This document shows positions 57,167 to 64,000 of a stretch of DNA of 64,000 bases, piece by piece. A model generated the notes under the pieces. It made no database searches. It was given only the letters and a program-made list of their open reading frames with translations, and was not told the DNA's origin. Source of the stretch: Streptomyces sp. Q6. GTDB lineage: Bacteria > Actinomycetota > Actinomycetes > Streptomycetales > Streptomycetaceae. The position numbers were made by a program, and so were the translations under genes. The number at the start of each line of letters is the position of its first letter. The stretch's first letter is position 1. The stretch covers positions 992,001 through 1,056,000 of the forward strand of contig NZ_CP146022.1 of NCBI RefSeq assembly GCF_036967205.1. Direction: 5' to 3'.

Positions 57167-57290
57167 GGCCGGGTCGGCCGGGTCGGCCGGGTCGGCCGGG
57201 TCGGCCAGGTCGGCCAGGTCGGCCAGGTCGGCCAGGTCGGCCAGGTCGGCCGTGCCGGTCAGGTCAGGTCAGGTCAGGTCAGGTCAGGTC
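57167..57290. repeat. Adjacent 9-base and 5-base tandem repeats
   Basis: About nine copies of GTCGGCC(G/A)G (57167 to about 57252), with the variant base changing once from G to A midway, are followed by six copies of AGGTC (57261-57290). They lie between the GT39 stop and the L,D-transpeptidase stop. No spacers, so not CRISPR. The switch of variant base suggests block-wise slippage expansion. Confidence 0.9.
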
Positions 57291-57310
57291 AGCACGTCAT
57301 GTCAGGCCGA

Positions 57311-58072
57311 TCAGGCCTTGAGGTCGGCCTTGTCGCCCATCACGACGACCGGGTGCTGCTTCGGGTCGAGCGTCGTGAGCAGGTACTCCATGTTCGCCTT
57401 CGACTGGCTCACGCAGGCGGACGTGCCACTGCCGTGGTCCATGTGCAGCCAGATGCTGCCGCCCTTGGACTGGCCCTCGGGTCGGGTGGGGTCGCTCGGC
57501 GAGGTGCCCTTGACCCGGTTGTAGTCGATGGCGATGACGTAGTCGAAGTCGTTCCAGTGCGACTTCGCCCAGTAGTGCGGCGCCTGGAACGCCGCCGACT
57601 GCGTGTACGGGAGCTTGGACCCCGGGTCGGCGAGGACACCGCCCGCGTCGCTGAGCGTGAACACGCCGACGGGGCTGCGCTTGTCGCCCTCGCGGTGCTC
57701 GGTCGTCCAGCCCTTCTTGCCGTTGTGCCCGGACCAGCTGCGCTGCTTCTTCCAGGTGTCGCCGGACTTGGTGAACAGCGCGATCGTCGAGTCCGCCGAG
57801 TTCTTCCCGTCGCCGTAGACCGCGACGACCTGCCGCGCGCCGGCCGGGATCTGCTTCTGGTAGCGGTCGCCCACACTGGGGATGCGCTTGAGGTCGACGG
57901 TGCGCGCCTCGTCGTTGCGTGCGCCGTCCGCCGAACTGCGCGCGCCCGATGAGGTGTCCTGTCCGCTTCCTCCGTCGTCGGCGCCGCATGCCGCCACCGT
58001 CGTCAGAAGAAGGCCACAGGCCGCCGCGGCGACCCCTGCTCGTACCGCACCCGCATTACGCATGCGTTCCAT
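57311..58072 (-). CDS. L,D-transpeptidase (YkuD) lipoprotein
   Basis: Cell-wall cross-linking enzyme or relative, 253 residues. The signal peptide ends in TVAAC, so it is anchored as a lipoprotein, followed by a Gly/Ser/Asp-rich linker. The YkuD domain shows SPVGVFTLSDAGG and the active-site stretch IWLHMDHGSGTSACVSQSK, with the catalytic His and Cys in the usual order. It is shorter than the Ig-domain type. Start ATG at 58072; a second ATG at 58063 is also possible. A string of tandem repeats lies just past its stop. Confidence 0.88.
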   Translation of the reverse strand: MERMRNAGAVRAGVAAAACGLLLTTVAACGADDGGSGQDTSSGARSSADGARNDEARTVDLKRIPSVGDRYQKQIPAGARQVVAVYGDGKNSADSTIALFTKSGDTWKKQRSWSGHNGKKGWTTEHREGDKRSPVGVFTLSDAGGVLADPGSKLPYTQSAAFQAPHYWAKSHWNDFDYVIAIDYNRVKGTSPSDPTRPEGQSKGGSIWLHMDHGSGTSACVSQSKANMEYLLTTLDPKQHPVVVMGDKADLKA

Positions 58073-58264
58073 GGTCGCACCACCCGTCGCGTGCTCCGGG
58101 GCCGGGCCCGCCGCCCGCCGTCGATCAGGGCCGAATCTTTGCTCCGCACCGGAAAACCGTTTGCCTCCCCTCCCTCCGGGGCGCGAACCTTTCACGGTTT
58201 GCTCCGCCGAATCTCCCCCTCCAGATCCCCCACTTCGGTTCCCCTTTTCGAGCCCTGGGACGTC

Positions 58265-60079
58265 ATGCAGATCTCCGACCTTCCGTACCCCGACCCGGGC
58301 GTGCCCGACGCGCGCTCCGGCCCCCGGTTCCTGCTCTGGCTCGGCCGGAACCAGCTCCGTGGCCAGCTCAAGTCACTCGCCTGGGGCCTGCTCCACTTCG
58401 GCTCCGTGGCGGGCCTTCCGTACGGCGTCGGCTACGCCGTCCAGGCCGTGGTCGACGGCTCCGGCTCCGGACTCGCGACGGCGGGCGGCCTCATCGTGCT
58501 GCTCGGCGTCGCCATCGCCCTCGGCGACACGATGCTGCACCGCTCGGCAGTCACGAACTGGATCACGGCGGCGGCCCGGGTCCAGCAGCTCCTCGCCCGC
58601 AAGGCCGCCTCGCTCGGCGCCGCCCTGACCCGGCGGGTCGCCGCGGGCGAGGTGGTGGCCGTGTCCACCGGCGACGTCGAGAAGATCGGCTGGTTCGTCG
58701 AGGCGCTGTCCCGCTTCGCAGCCGCCGCGCTCACCGTCGTCCTGGTCTGCGTGAGCCTCGTGATCTACCAGCCCGCGCTCGGCGTCGTCGTCGCGATCGG
58801 CATGCCGGTGCTCGCCCTCGCCGTGCTTCCGCTGCTCCCCCGCGCCACCCGGCGCGCGGACCAGCAGCGGGAGAAGGCGGGCCGGGCCACCGAGCTCGCC
58901 TCCGACACCGTCGCCGGACTGCGGGTGCTGCGCGGCATCGGCGGTGAGGAACTCTTCCTCGACCGCTACCGCCGCGCCTCGCAGGAGGTCCGCCGTGCCG
59001 CCGTGCGCAGCGCCCGCATGTGGTCGCTGATCTCCGCGGTCCAGGTCCTCCTTCCCGGCCTGCTCCTGATCGTGATCGTCTGGTACGGCGTCCATCTCGC
59101 CCGCGAGGGCCGGATCACCGTCGGCGAGCTGGTCACCATCTACAGCGCGGTGATGATTCTCAACTACCCGCTGCGGCACTTCGAGGAGATCGCCATGGCG
59201 TACTCCTTCTCGCGCCCGTCGGCGCAGCGCGCGGCCAGGGTGCTGGCCCTGCGCCGGGTCACCGAGCCGGCGGGCGGGCTGCGGGACGCGCCCGCGCCGA
59301 CCGGCGATCTGTACGACCCGGCGACGGGGGTGCTCGCCCCGGCGGGCCTGCTCACCGCGGTGGTGTGCGGCGACCCGGACCTGGCGGGCCGGCTCGCCGA
59401 CCGGCTCGGCGGGCACGCCGCGTCGGCCGGTGACGGCGGCGAGAAGCCGCAACCGTCGGTGCTCCTCGGCGGGGTGCCGCTGGACGAGCTGCCGCTGGGC
59501 GTGGCGCGTACCGCGGTGCTGGTCCAGGACAAGGACCCGGTGCTGCTCTCGGGCACGCTCGCCGAGCTGCTCGACGTGCCCTCCGACGGATCCGTACCGC
59601 CCGAGGAGGCCTTGGCCGCGGCGCAGTGCACCGATGTCCTCGACGCGCTCACCCAGGCGTCCCTGGACGACGACCCGATGAGCGCCCGGATCACCGAGCG
59701 CGGCCGGTCCCTGTCCGGTGGCCAGCGCCAGCGCCTGGCCCTGGCACGCTCCCTGGTCGCCGCGCCGGAGGCGCTGGTGCTCGACGAGCCGACGTCCGCC
59801 GTCGACTCGCACACCGAGGCCCGGATCGCCCAGGGCGTACGGGCCCTGCGCCACGGCCGCACGACGGTGGTCCTCACCTCGTCGCCGCTGGTGCTCGACC
59901 GCGCCGACCGCGTGGTGTTCGTGTACGAGGGCGAGGTCGCCGCCGTCGGTGAACACCGGGAGCTGGTGCGCACCGAACCCCGGTACCGCGCCGTGGTCAC
60001 GCGCGAGACAGACGAGGAGACGGCCACGGGGCCGGCCCTCGAGTCCGAGATCGAGATCGACATGGAGGAGACGGCATGA
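58265..60079 (+). CDS. ABC exporter half with degenerate Walker A and switch His
   Basis: Permease-ATPase fusion of 604 residues. The membrane domain (about 30-330) has six helices. In the ATPase domain, the Walker A site is VVCGDPDLAGR (about 366-376), without the GxxGxGK(S/T) loop or its Lys. The Q loop VLVQDKDPVLLSG, signature LSGGQRQRLALARSL (about 482) and Walker B ALVLDEPTSAVD are intact. The switch His is replaced: VLTSSPLVLD. So it cannot bind ATP normally at its own Walker A but can supply a good signature to a partner. It overlaps the next gene by ATGA. Confidence 0.9.
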   Translation: MQISDLPYPDPGVPDARSGPRFLLWLGRNQLRGQLKSLAWGLLHFGSVAGLPYGVGYAVQAVVDGSGSGLATAGGLIVLLGVAIALGDTMLHRSAVTNWITAAARVQQLLARKAASLGAALTRRVAAGEVVAVSTGDVEKIGWFVEALSRFAAAALTVVLVCVSLVIYQPALGVVVAIGMPVLALAVLPLLPRATRRADQQREKAGRATELASDTVAGLRVLRGIGGEELFLDRYRRASQEVRRAAVRSARMWSLISAVQVLLPGLLLIVIVWYGVHLAREGRITVGELVTIYSAVMILNYPLRHFEEIAMAYSFSRPSAQRAARVLALRRVTEPAGGLRDAPAPTGDLYDPATGVLAPAGLLTAVVCGDPDLAGRLADRLGGHAASAGDGGEKPQPSVLLGGVPLDELPLGVARTAVLVQDKDPVLLSGTLAELLDVPSDGSVPPEEALAAAQCTDVLDALTQASLDDDPMSARITERGRSLSGGQRQRLALARSLVAAPEALVLDEPTSAVDSHTEARIAQGVRALRHGRTTVVLTSSPLVLDRADRVVFVYEGEVAAVGEHRELVRTEPRYRAVVTRETDEETATGPALESEIEIDMEETA

Positions 60080-61866
60080 TCGGCGTAGCGCCCCCGGCCT
60101 ACGACCCGGCGGCCCCCACCACCGCGCACACCCTGCCGATCGGCGCCCCGGCGACGGTCCGCGCCTATGTGGTCGAGCTGTACCGGCGCCACCGGCGCGC
60201 CTTCCTGCTGCTGATCGGCGTGAACACGGTCTCGGTCGTCGCCTCGATGGTCGGCCCGTACCTGCTCGGCGGTCTCGTCCAGGACGTCTCGGACGGCGCC
60301 GACGCGCTGCGCGACCTGCATCTGGGCAGCACCATCGGCTTGTTCGTGCTCGCCCTGGTGATCCAGGCCGTGTTCGTACGGCAGGTGCGGCTGCGCGGGG
60401 CGATGCTCGGCGAGCGGATGCTGGCGGATCTGCGCGAGGACTTCCTGGTGCGCTCCGTCGGGCTTCCGCCGGGCGTCCTGGAGCGGGCCGGCACGGGCGA
60501 CCTGCTGTCCCGGATCACCACGGACATCGACCGGCTCGCGAACGCCATGCGCGAGGCCGTGCCCCAGCTGTCCATCGGCGTCGTGTGGGCGGGGCTGCTG
60601 ATCGGCGGGCTCGCGGTGACGGCGCCGCCGCTGGCCCCCGCGATCCTCGTCGCCGTCCCGGTCCTCGTCGTGGGCTGCCGCTGGTACTTCAAGCGGGCCC
60701 CGTCGGCGTACCGCTCGGAGGCCGCCGGGTACGCGGCGGTCGCGGCGGCCCTCGCCGAGACCGTGGACGCGGGACGAACCGTGGAGTCGCACCGACTCGG
60801 CGACCGTCGTGTGGAGCTGTCGGAGCGGCGCGTCTTCGAGTGGACGCAATGGGAGCGCTACACGCTCTACCTGCGCTCGGTCCTCTTTCCGGTGATCAAC
60901 GCCGTGCACGTCCTGGTCCTGCTGTCCGTCCTCCTGATCGGCGGCGTCTTCGTCCTCCAGGGCTGGATCGGCGTCGGTCAGCTGACCACGGCGGCGCTGA
61001 TCGCGCAGATGCTCGTGGACCCGGTGGGCCTGATCCTGCGCTGGTACGACGAGTTGCAGGTCGCCCAGGTGTCCCTGGCCCGTCTGGTCGGCGTCCGGGA
61101 CATCGAGCCGGACGCGGGCGACGCGTCGGTGCGGCCCGACGGCCGTGACGTCCACGCGGACGAGGTGCACTTCGGTTACCGGGAGGGCGTCGACGTGCTG
61201 CGCGAGGTCTCCCTGGAGGTCGCGCCGGGCACCCGGCTCGCCCTGGTCGGCCCGTCCGGTGCGGGCAAGTCGACGCTCGGCCGGCTGCTCGCCGGGATCT
61301 ACGCGCCACGGACCGGACAGGTCACGCTCGGCGGGGCGGAGCTGTCCCGGATGCAGGCCGAGCGGGTGCGGTCCCACGTGGCCCTCGTCAACCAGGAGCA
61401 CCACGTCTTCGTGGGCTCCCTGCGCGACAACCTGCGGCTCGCCCGCTCCGGCGCCGAGGACGGCGAGCTGTGGGCGGCGCTCGGCGCGGTCGACGCCGAC
61501 GGCTGGGCGCGCGGCCTGGACGACGGCCTCGACACGGAGGTCGGCTCGGGCGGGGTGGCGCTCACCCCGGCGCAGGCCCAGCAGATCGCCCTGGCCCGGC
61601 TGGTCCTCGCCGATCCGCACACGCTGGTCCTGGACGAGGCGACGTCGCTGCTCGATCCGCGCTCGGCGCGGAACCTGGAGCGCTCGCTCGCCCGCGTCCT
61701 GGACGGCCGTACGGTCGTGGCGATCGCCCACCGGCTGCACACCGCCCACGACGCGGACGTGATCGCCGTGGTCGAGGAGGGCCGTATCCGGGAGCTCGGC
61801 AGCCACGACGATCTGGTCGCGGCCGACGGGGCGTACGCGGCGCTGTGGCGCTCCTGGCACGGATAG
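60076..61866 (+). CDS. Partner ABC exporter half with degenerate signature
   Basis: Permease-ATPase fusion of 596 residues. Walker A GPSGAGKSTL (about 393-402), Walker B TLVLDEATSLLD (about 516-527) and the switch His in AIAHRLHTA are canonical, but the signature is LTPAQAQQIALARLV instead of LSGGQ (about 496). With the preceding half it would form one complete ATP site (this Walker A with that LSGGQ) and one fully dead site. The four-base overlap of the genes ensures equal synthesis. Transported substrate unknown. Confidence 0.92.
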   Translation: MIGVAPPAYDPAAPTTAHTLPIGAPATVRAYVVELYRRHRRAFLLLIGVNTVSVVASMVGPYLLGGLVQDVSDGADALRDLHLGSTIGLFVLALVIQAVFVRQVRLRGAMLGERMLADLREDFLVRSVGLPPGVLERAGTGDLLSRITTDIDRLANAMREAVPQLSIGVVWAGLLIGGLAVTAPPLAPAILVAVPVLVVGCRWYFKRAPSAYRSEAAGYAAVAAALAETVDAGRTVESHRLGDRRVELSERRVFEWTQWERYTLYLRSVLFPVINAVHVLVLLSVLLIGGVFVLQGWIGVGQLTTAALIAQMLVDPVGLILRWYDELQVAQVSLARLVGVRDIEPDAGDASVRPDGRDVHADEVHFGYREGVDVLREVSLEVAPGTRLALVGPSGAGKSTLGRLLAGIYAPRTGQVTLGGAELSRMQAERVRSHVALVNQEHHVFVGSLRDNLRLARSGAEDGELWAALGAVDADGWARGLDDGLDTEVGSGGVALTPAQAQQIALARLVLADPHTLVLDEATSLLDPRSARNLERSLARVLDGRTVVAIAHRLHTAHDADVIAVVEEGRIRELGSHDDLVAADGAYAALWRSWHG

Positions 61867-61898
61867 CCGCACCGGCGGGGTGTGGGGCGCGGCCGGGC

Positions 61899-62693
61899 TC
61901 AGATGAAGTTGAGCGCGGCCGCGCACCCCACGCCGCCGAGCAGCATGAAGGCCGGCATGAGCACCTTCAGCTCGATCCAGCTTCCGGCCCGGAACCGCAT
62001 GACCTTGGGCGGTCCGATCGGGTACCAGCGCTTGCGGCCGATCGGGATGGGCCACAGGACCGGGCAGCCGGAGACGGTGAGCGCGTCGCCGATGTCGTGG
62101 ACCAGGGCGCCGAGCACGATGGGCAGGCCCAGCCACAGGTACTCCTGGCCGGGGTCGGTGAAGAGCCAGTCCGCGCCGTTGCCCGGCTTGTCCAGGACGC
62201 CCGCGAGGATCCAGGCGCTCGTCGCCGCGAGCAGCCAGACGAGGACGTCGCTGCTGGAGCCGCGGGCGGCCCGCCACAGCAGCCCTTCGATCGCGAGGAC
62301 CAGGTGGACGAAGAGGATCGCGAGGACGGTCCACCGGCCGCCGGTGATCGCCGCCACCGAGGTGCCCGCACCGATGAGGACGGCCCACAGCCACGTATGG
62401 GTGAGTGTGCGGTGGCCGCCCGAGCGACGCGGGTCGCCCGGTTTGCGGGTGGCCTTGTAGACGGCGTACGAGAGTTTGTCGACGATCTCGCACAGGCCGC
62501 GGGAGAGCGGTCCGAAGGCGCGCGAGATGGTCGCCGCCTTGTGGTCGAGGTCGGGGGCGAGGGCGGCTCCCGCGCAGATCAGTGCGCCGACGAGGACGAC
62601 GGGCCATGGCATCGAATGCCCCGCGGCGGCCGCGGCCGCCCCCACCCCCAGCCAGGCCGCCGCTCCTGACAGTGAGTGTGCCGGTCCCATCAT
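61899..62693 (-). CDS. YdjM-like metal-dependent membrane hydrolase
   Basis: Integral membrane protein of 264 residues with at least five helices. Family marks are the N-terminal [31 protein letters not shown] (about 45-64) with the Asp-x-Asp-His metal motif, [18 protein letters not shown] with paired His (about 91-108), and [20 protein letters not shown]. Proteins of this type are called YdjM or LexA-regulated membrane-bound hydrolases; the substrate is not established. Two ATGs lie in tandem at 62693 and 62690. Confidence 0.85.
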   Translation of the reverse strand: MMGPAHSLSGAAAWLGVGAAAAAAGHSMPWPVVLVGALICAGAALAPDLDHKAATISRAFGPLSRGLCEIVDKLSYAVYKATRKPGDPRRSGGHRTLTHTWLWAVLIGAGTSVAAITGGRWTVLAILFVHLVLAIEGLLWRAARGSSSDVLVWLLAATSAWILAGVLDKPGNGADWLFTDPGQEYLWLGLPIVLGALVHDIGDALTVSGCPVLWPIPIGRKRWYPIGPPKVMRFRAGSWIELKVLMPAFMLLGGVGCAAALNFI

Positions 62694-62898
62694 GGCTGTG
62701 TTCCGCCCCTGCTTCTGTTGTGTCGATCGTGGTGCCGACAGCGTGCGATGTACCGACATGTCCCGTGGTGCGAGGCCGAGTTGGCCCGCGCGAGCTGCCC
62801 GCGTGCGGACGCCAGGTCGGCGACCCAGCGTAACCTTCGTGATCTTCGTACGGGCATCCGATTGCCGGATCGGGTGGGAAGACAGGCAAGATGGTGAC

Positions 62899-64000
62899 GT
62901 GACCCTTATCGATCAGCTCCCGAAGACCGCCGACCCGGACGCCCTCTACGACGCCTTCGAGTCGTGGGTCGAGGAACGGGGTCTGACCCTCTATCCCCAC
63001 CAGGAGGAGGCGCTGATCGAGGTGGTGTCGGGGGCGAACGTGATCGTCTCGACGCCCACCGGCTCCGGCAAGTCCATGATCGCGGCGGCGGCGCACTTCG
63101 CGGCGCTCGCCCGTGACGAGGTCACCTTCTACACGGCGCCCATCAAGGCGCTGGTCTCCGAGAAGTTCTTCGAGCTGTGCAAGATCTTCGGCACGGAGAA
63201 CGTGGGCATGCTGACCGGCGACGCGTCCGTGAACTCGGACGCCCCCGTGATCTGCTGCACCGCCGAGGTGCTCGCGTCCATCGCCCTGCGCGACGGCGCC
63301 CAGGCCGACATCGGCCAGGTCGTCATGGACGAGTTCCACTTCTACGCGGAGGCAGACCGCGGCTGGGCCTGGCAGATCCCGATCCTCGAGCTGCCGCAGG
63401 CGCAGTTCATCCTGATGTCGGCGACGCTCGGCGACGTCGCGATGTTCGAGAAGGACCTGACCCGGCGCACGGGCCGCCCCACGTCGGTGGTCCGCTCGGC
63501 GACCCGCCCCGTCCCGCTCTCCTACGAGTACCGGCTCACCCCGCTGACGGAGACGCTGACCGAGCTGCTCGACACGCGGCAGGCGCCCGTCTACATCGTG
63601 CACTTCACGCAGGCGCAGGCGGTCGAGCGCGCGCAGGCGCTGATGAGCATCAACATGTGCACGCGCGAGGAGAAGGACAAGATCGCCGAGCTGATCGGCA
63701 ACTTCCGGTTCACCACCAAGTTCGGCCGCAACCTGTCCCGTTACGTACGGCACGGCATCGGCGTGCACCACGCCGGCATGCTGCCCAAGTACCGGCGCCT
63801 CGTCGAGAAGCTGGCCCAGGCGGGCCTGTTGAAGGTGATCTGCGGCACCGACACGCTCGGCGTCGGCGTCAACGTGCCCATCCGCACGGTGCTGTTCACC
63901 GCCCTCACCAAGTACGACGGCACCCGTGTCCGTACGCTGCGCGCCCGTGAGTTCCACCAGATCGCGGGCCGCGCGGGCCGCGCGGGCTTCGACACCGCGG
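62899..64000 (+). CDS. DEAD/DEAH-box RNA helicase, DUF3516 type, 3' end outside
   Basis: Superfamily 2 helicase; 367 residues visible. Q region [20 protein letters not shown], Walker [11 protein letters not shown] (about 55), [20 protein letters not shown] (Ia), motif [15 protein letters not shown] (DEFH variant), motif [11 protein letters not shown], then [20 protein letters not shown] and motif [15 protein letters not shown] near the edge. This order and wording fit the actinobacterial DUF3516-containing helicases of about 830 residues. The start is a GTG at 62899; neighbouring ATG and GTG codons run into a stop. Confidence 0.9.
   Translation, partial: MTLIDQLPKTADPDALYDAFESWVEERGLTLYPHQEEALIEVVSGANVIVSTPTGSGKSMIAAAAHFAALARDEVTFYTAPIKALVSEKFFELCKIFGTENVGMLTGDASVNSDAPVICCTAEVLASIALRDGAQADIGQVVMDEFHFYAEADRGWAWQIPILELPQAQFILMSATLGDVAMFEKDLTRRTGRPTSVVRSATRPVPLSYEYRLTPLTETLTELLDTRQAPVYIVHFTQAQAVERAQALMSINMCTREEKDKIAELIGNFRFTTKFGRNLSRYVRHGIGVHHAGMLPKYRRLVEKLAQAGLLKVICGTDTLGVGVNVPIRTVLFTALTKYDGTRVRTLRAREFHQIAGRAGRAGFDTA

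Noticed and set aside
57167-57290. CRISPR array
   Set aside because: Units are 5 and 9 bases, contiguous and without spacers, and there are no cas genes.
57118-57321. Coding frame of Gly-Arg-Pro repeats over the tandem arrays
   Set aside because: It is simply the translation of the 9-base repeat, which is open in several frames. There is no start signal or conserved end.
59164-63957. A 1597-residue antisense frame across the ABC exporter and helicase genes
   Set aside because: It crosses several real genes, has His/Arg/Asp-rich nonsense composition and no family features. Such frames are normal where the GC content is high.

Overview
The window is chromosomal DNA from a streptomycete or a very close actinomycete. 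Coding DNA is very GC-rich, GTG starts and GGAGG-type ribosome sites are common, and the families are typical: a sulfur-type leader peptide, LacI-regulated sugar ABC operons, a secreted zinc aminopeptidase, DUF4132 and IS701. No rRNA, tRNA, CRISPR array or phage was seen. Both ends cut through genes.

Layout. 1-7.7 kb: a minus-strand four-gene run (DUF7144 membrane protein, PPK2 kinase, P-type ATPase, SulP transporter with a collagen-like N-terminus), a divergent MFS exporter, and a coupled pair made of a nonapeptide-repeat protein and a frameshifted RDD protein. 7.7-11 kb: a STAS protein, a phospholipase A2 relic, a secreted aminopeptidase and decayed genes. 11-18.6 kb: a gentisate catabolic cluster (3-hydroxybenzoate 6-hydroxylase, gentisate dioxygenase, FAH-family hydrolase, MarR and IclR regulators, aromatic acid transporter). 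An IS701-family element with a CTAG target duplication splits it exactly at the IclR stop codon.

18.6-31.7 kb: carbohydrate use. There is an orphan sugar-binding lipoprotein, a Tat-exported GH3 enzyme, a LysR relic, and an operon of binding protein, two permeases and a GH78 rhamnosidase opposite two LacI regulators. 31.8-40.5 kb: a large DUF4132 protein, a worn region with a YjbQ fragment and a transposase-derived chimera, a zinc-ribbon protein, a divergent MarR/esterase pair, two hypotheticals and YjbQ.

40.5-46 kb: a sulfonate operon (ssuC, ssuB, ssuA, ssuD and a flavoprotein) preceded by a 27-residue leader peptide with a near-leaderless promoter and overlapping hairpins. 46-52.3 kb: an MltG-like lytic transglycosylase, an ABC exporter divergent from a MarR gene across a palindrome, and a fused FAD/Fe-S dehydrogenase. 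52.3-58 kb: a GH109-like Tat oxidoreductase whose ribosome site lies inside a long inverted repeat, a secreted PNGase A-like amidase, a GT39 glycosyltransferase, a short tandem-repeat patch and an L,D-transpeptidase lipoprotein. 58-64 kb: a heterodimeric ABC exporter with complementary degenerate ATPase sites, a YdjM-like membrane protein and the start of a DUF3516-type helicase.

Points I would look at first: the leader peptide and candidate attenuator, the nonapeptide-repeat/RDD pair, the asymmetric ABC pair, and the ribosome-site hairpin at 52.3 kb. Several frameshifts lie at or near short homopolymer runs, so some 'pseudogenes' may be sequencing errors.
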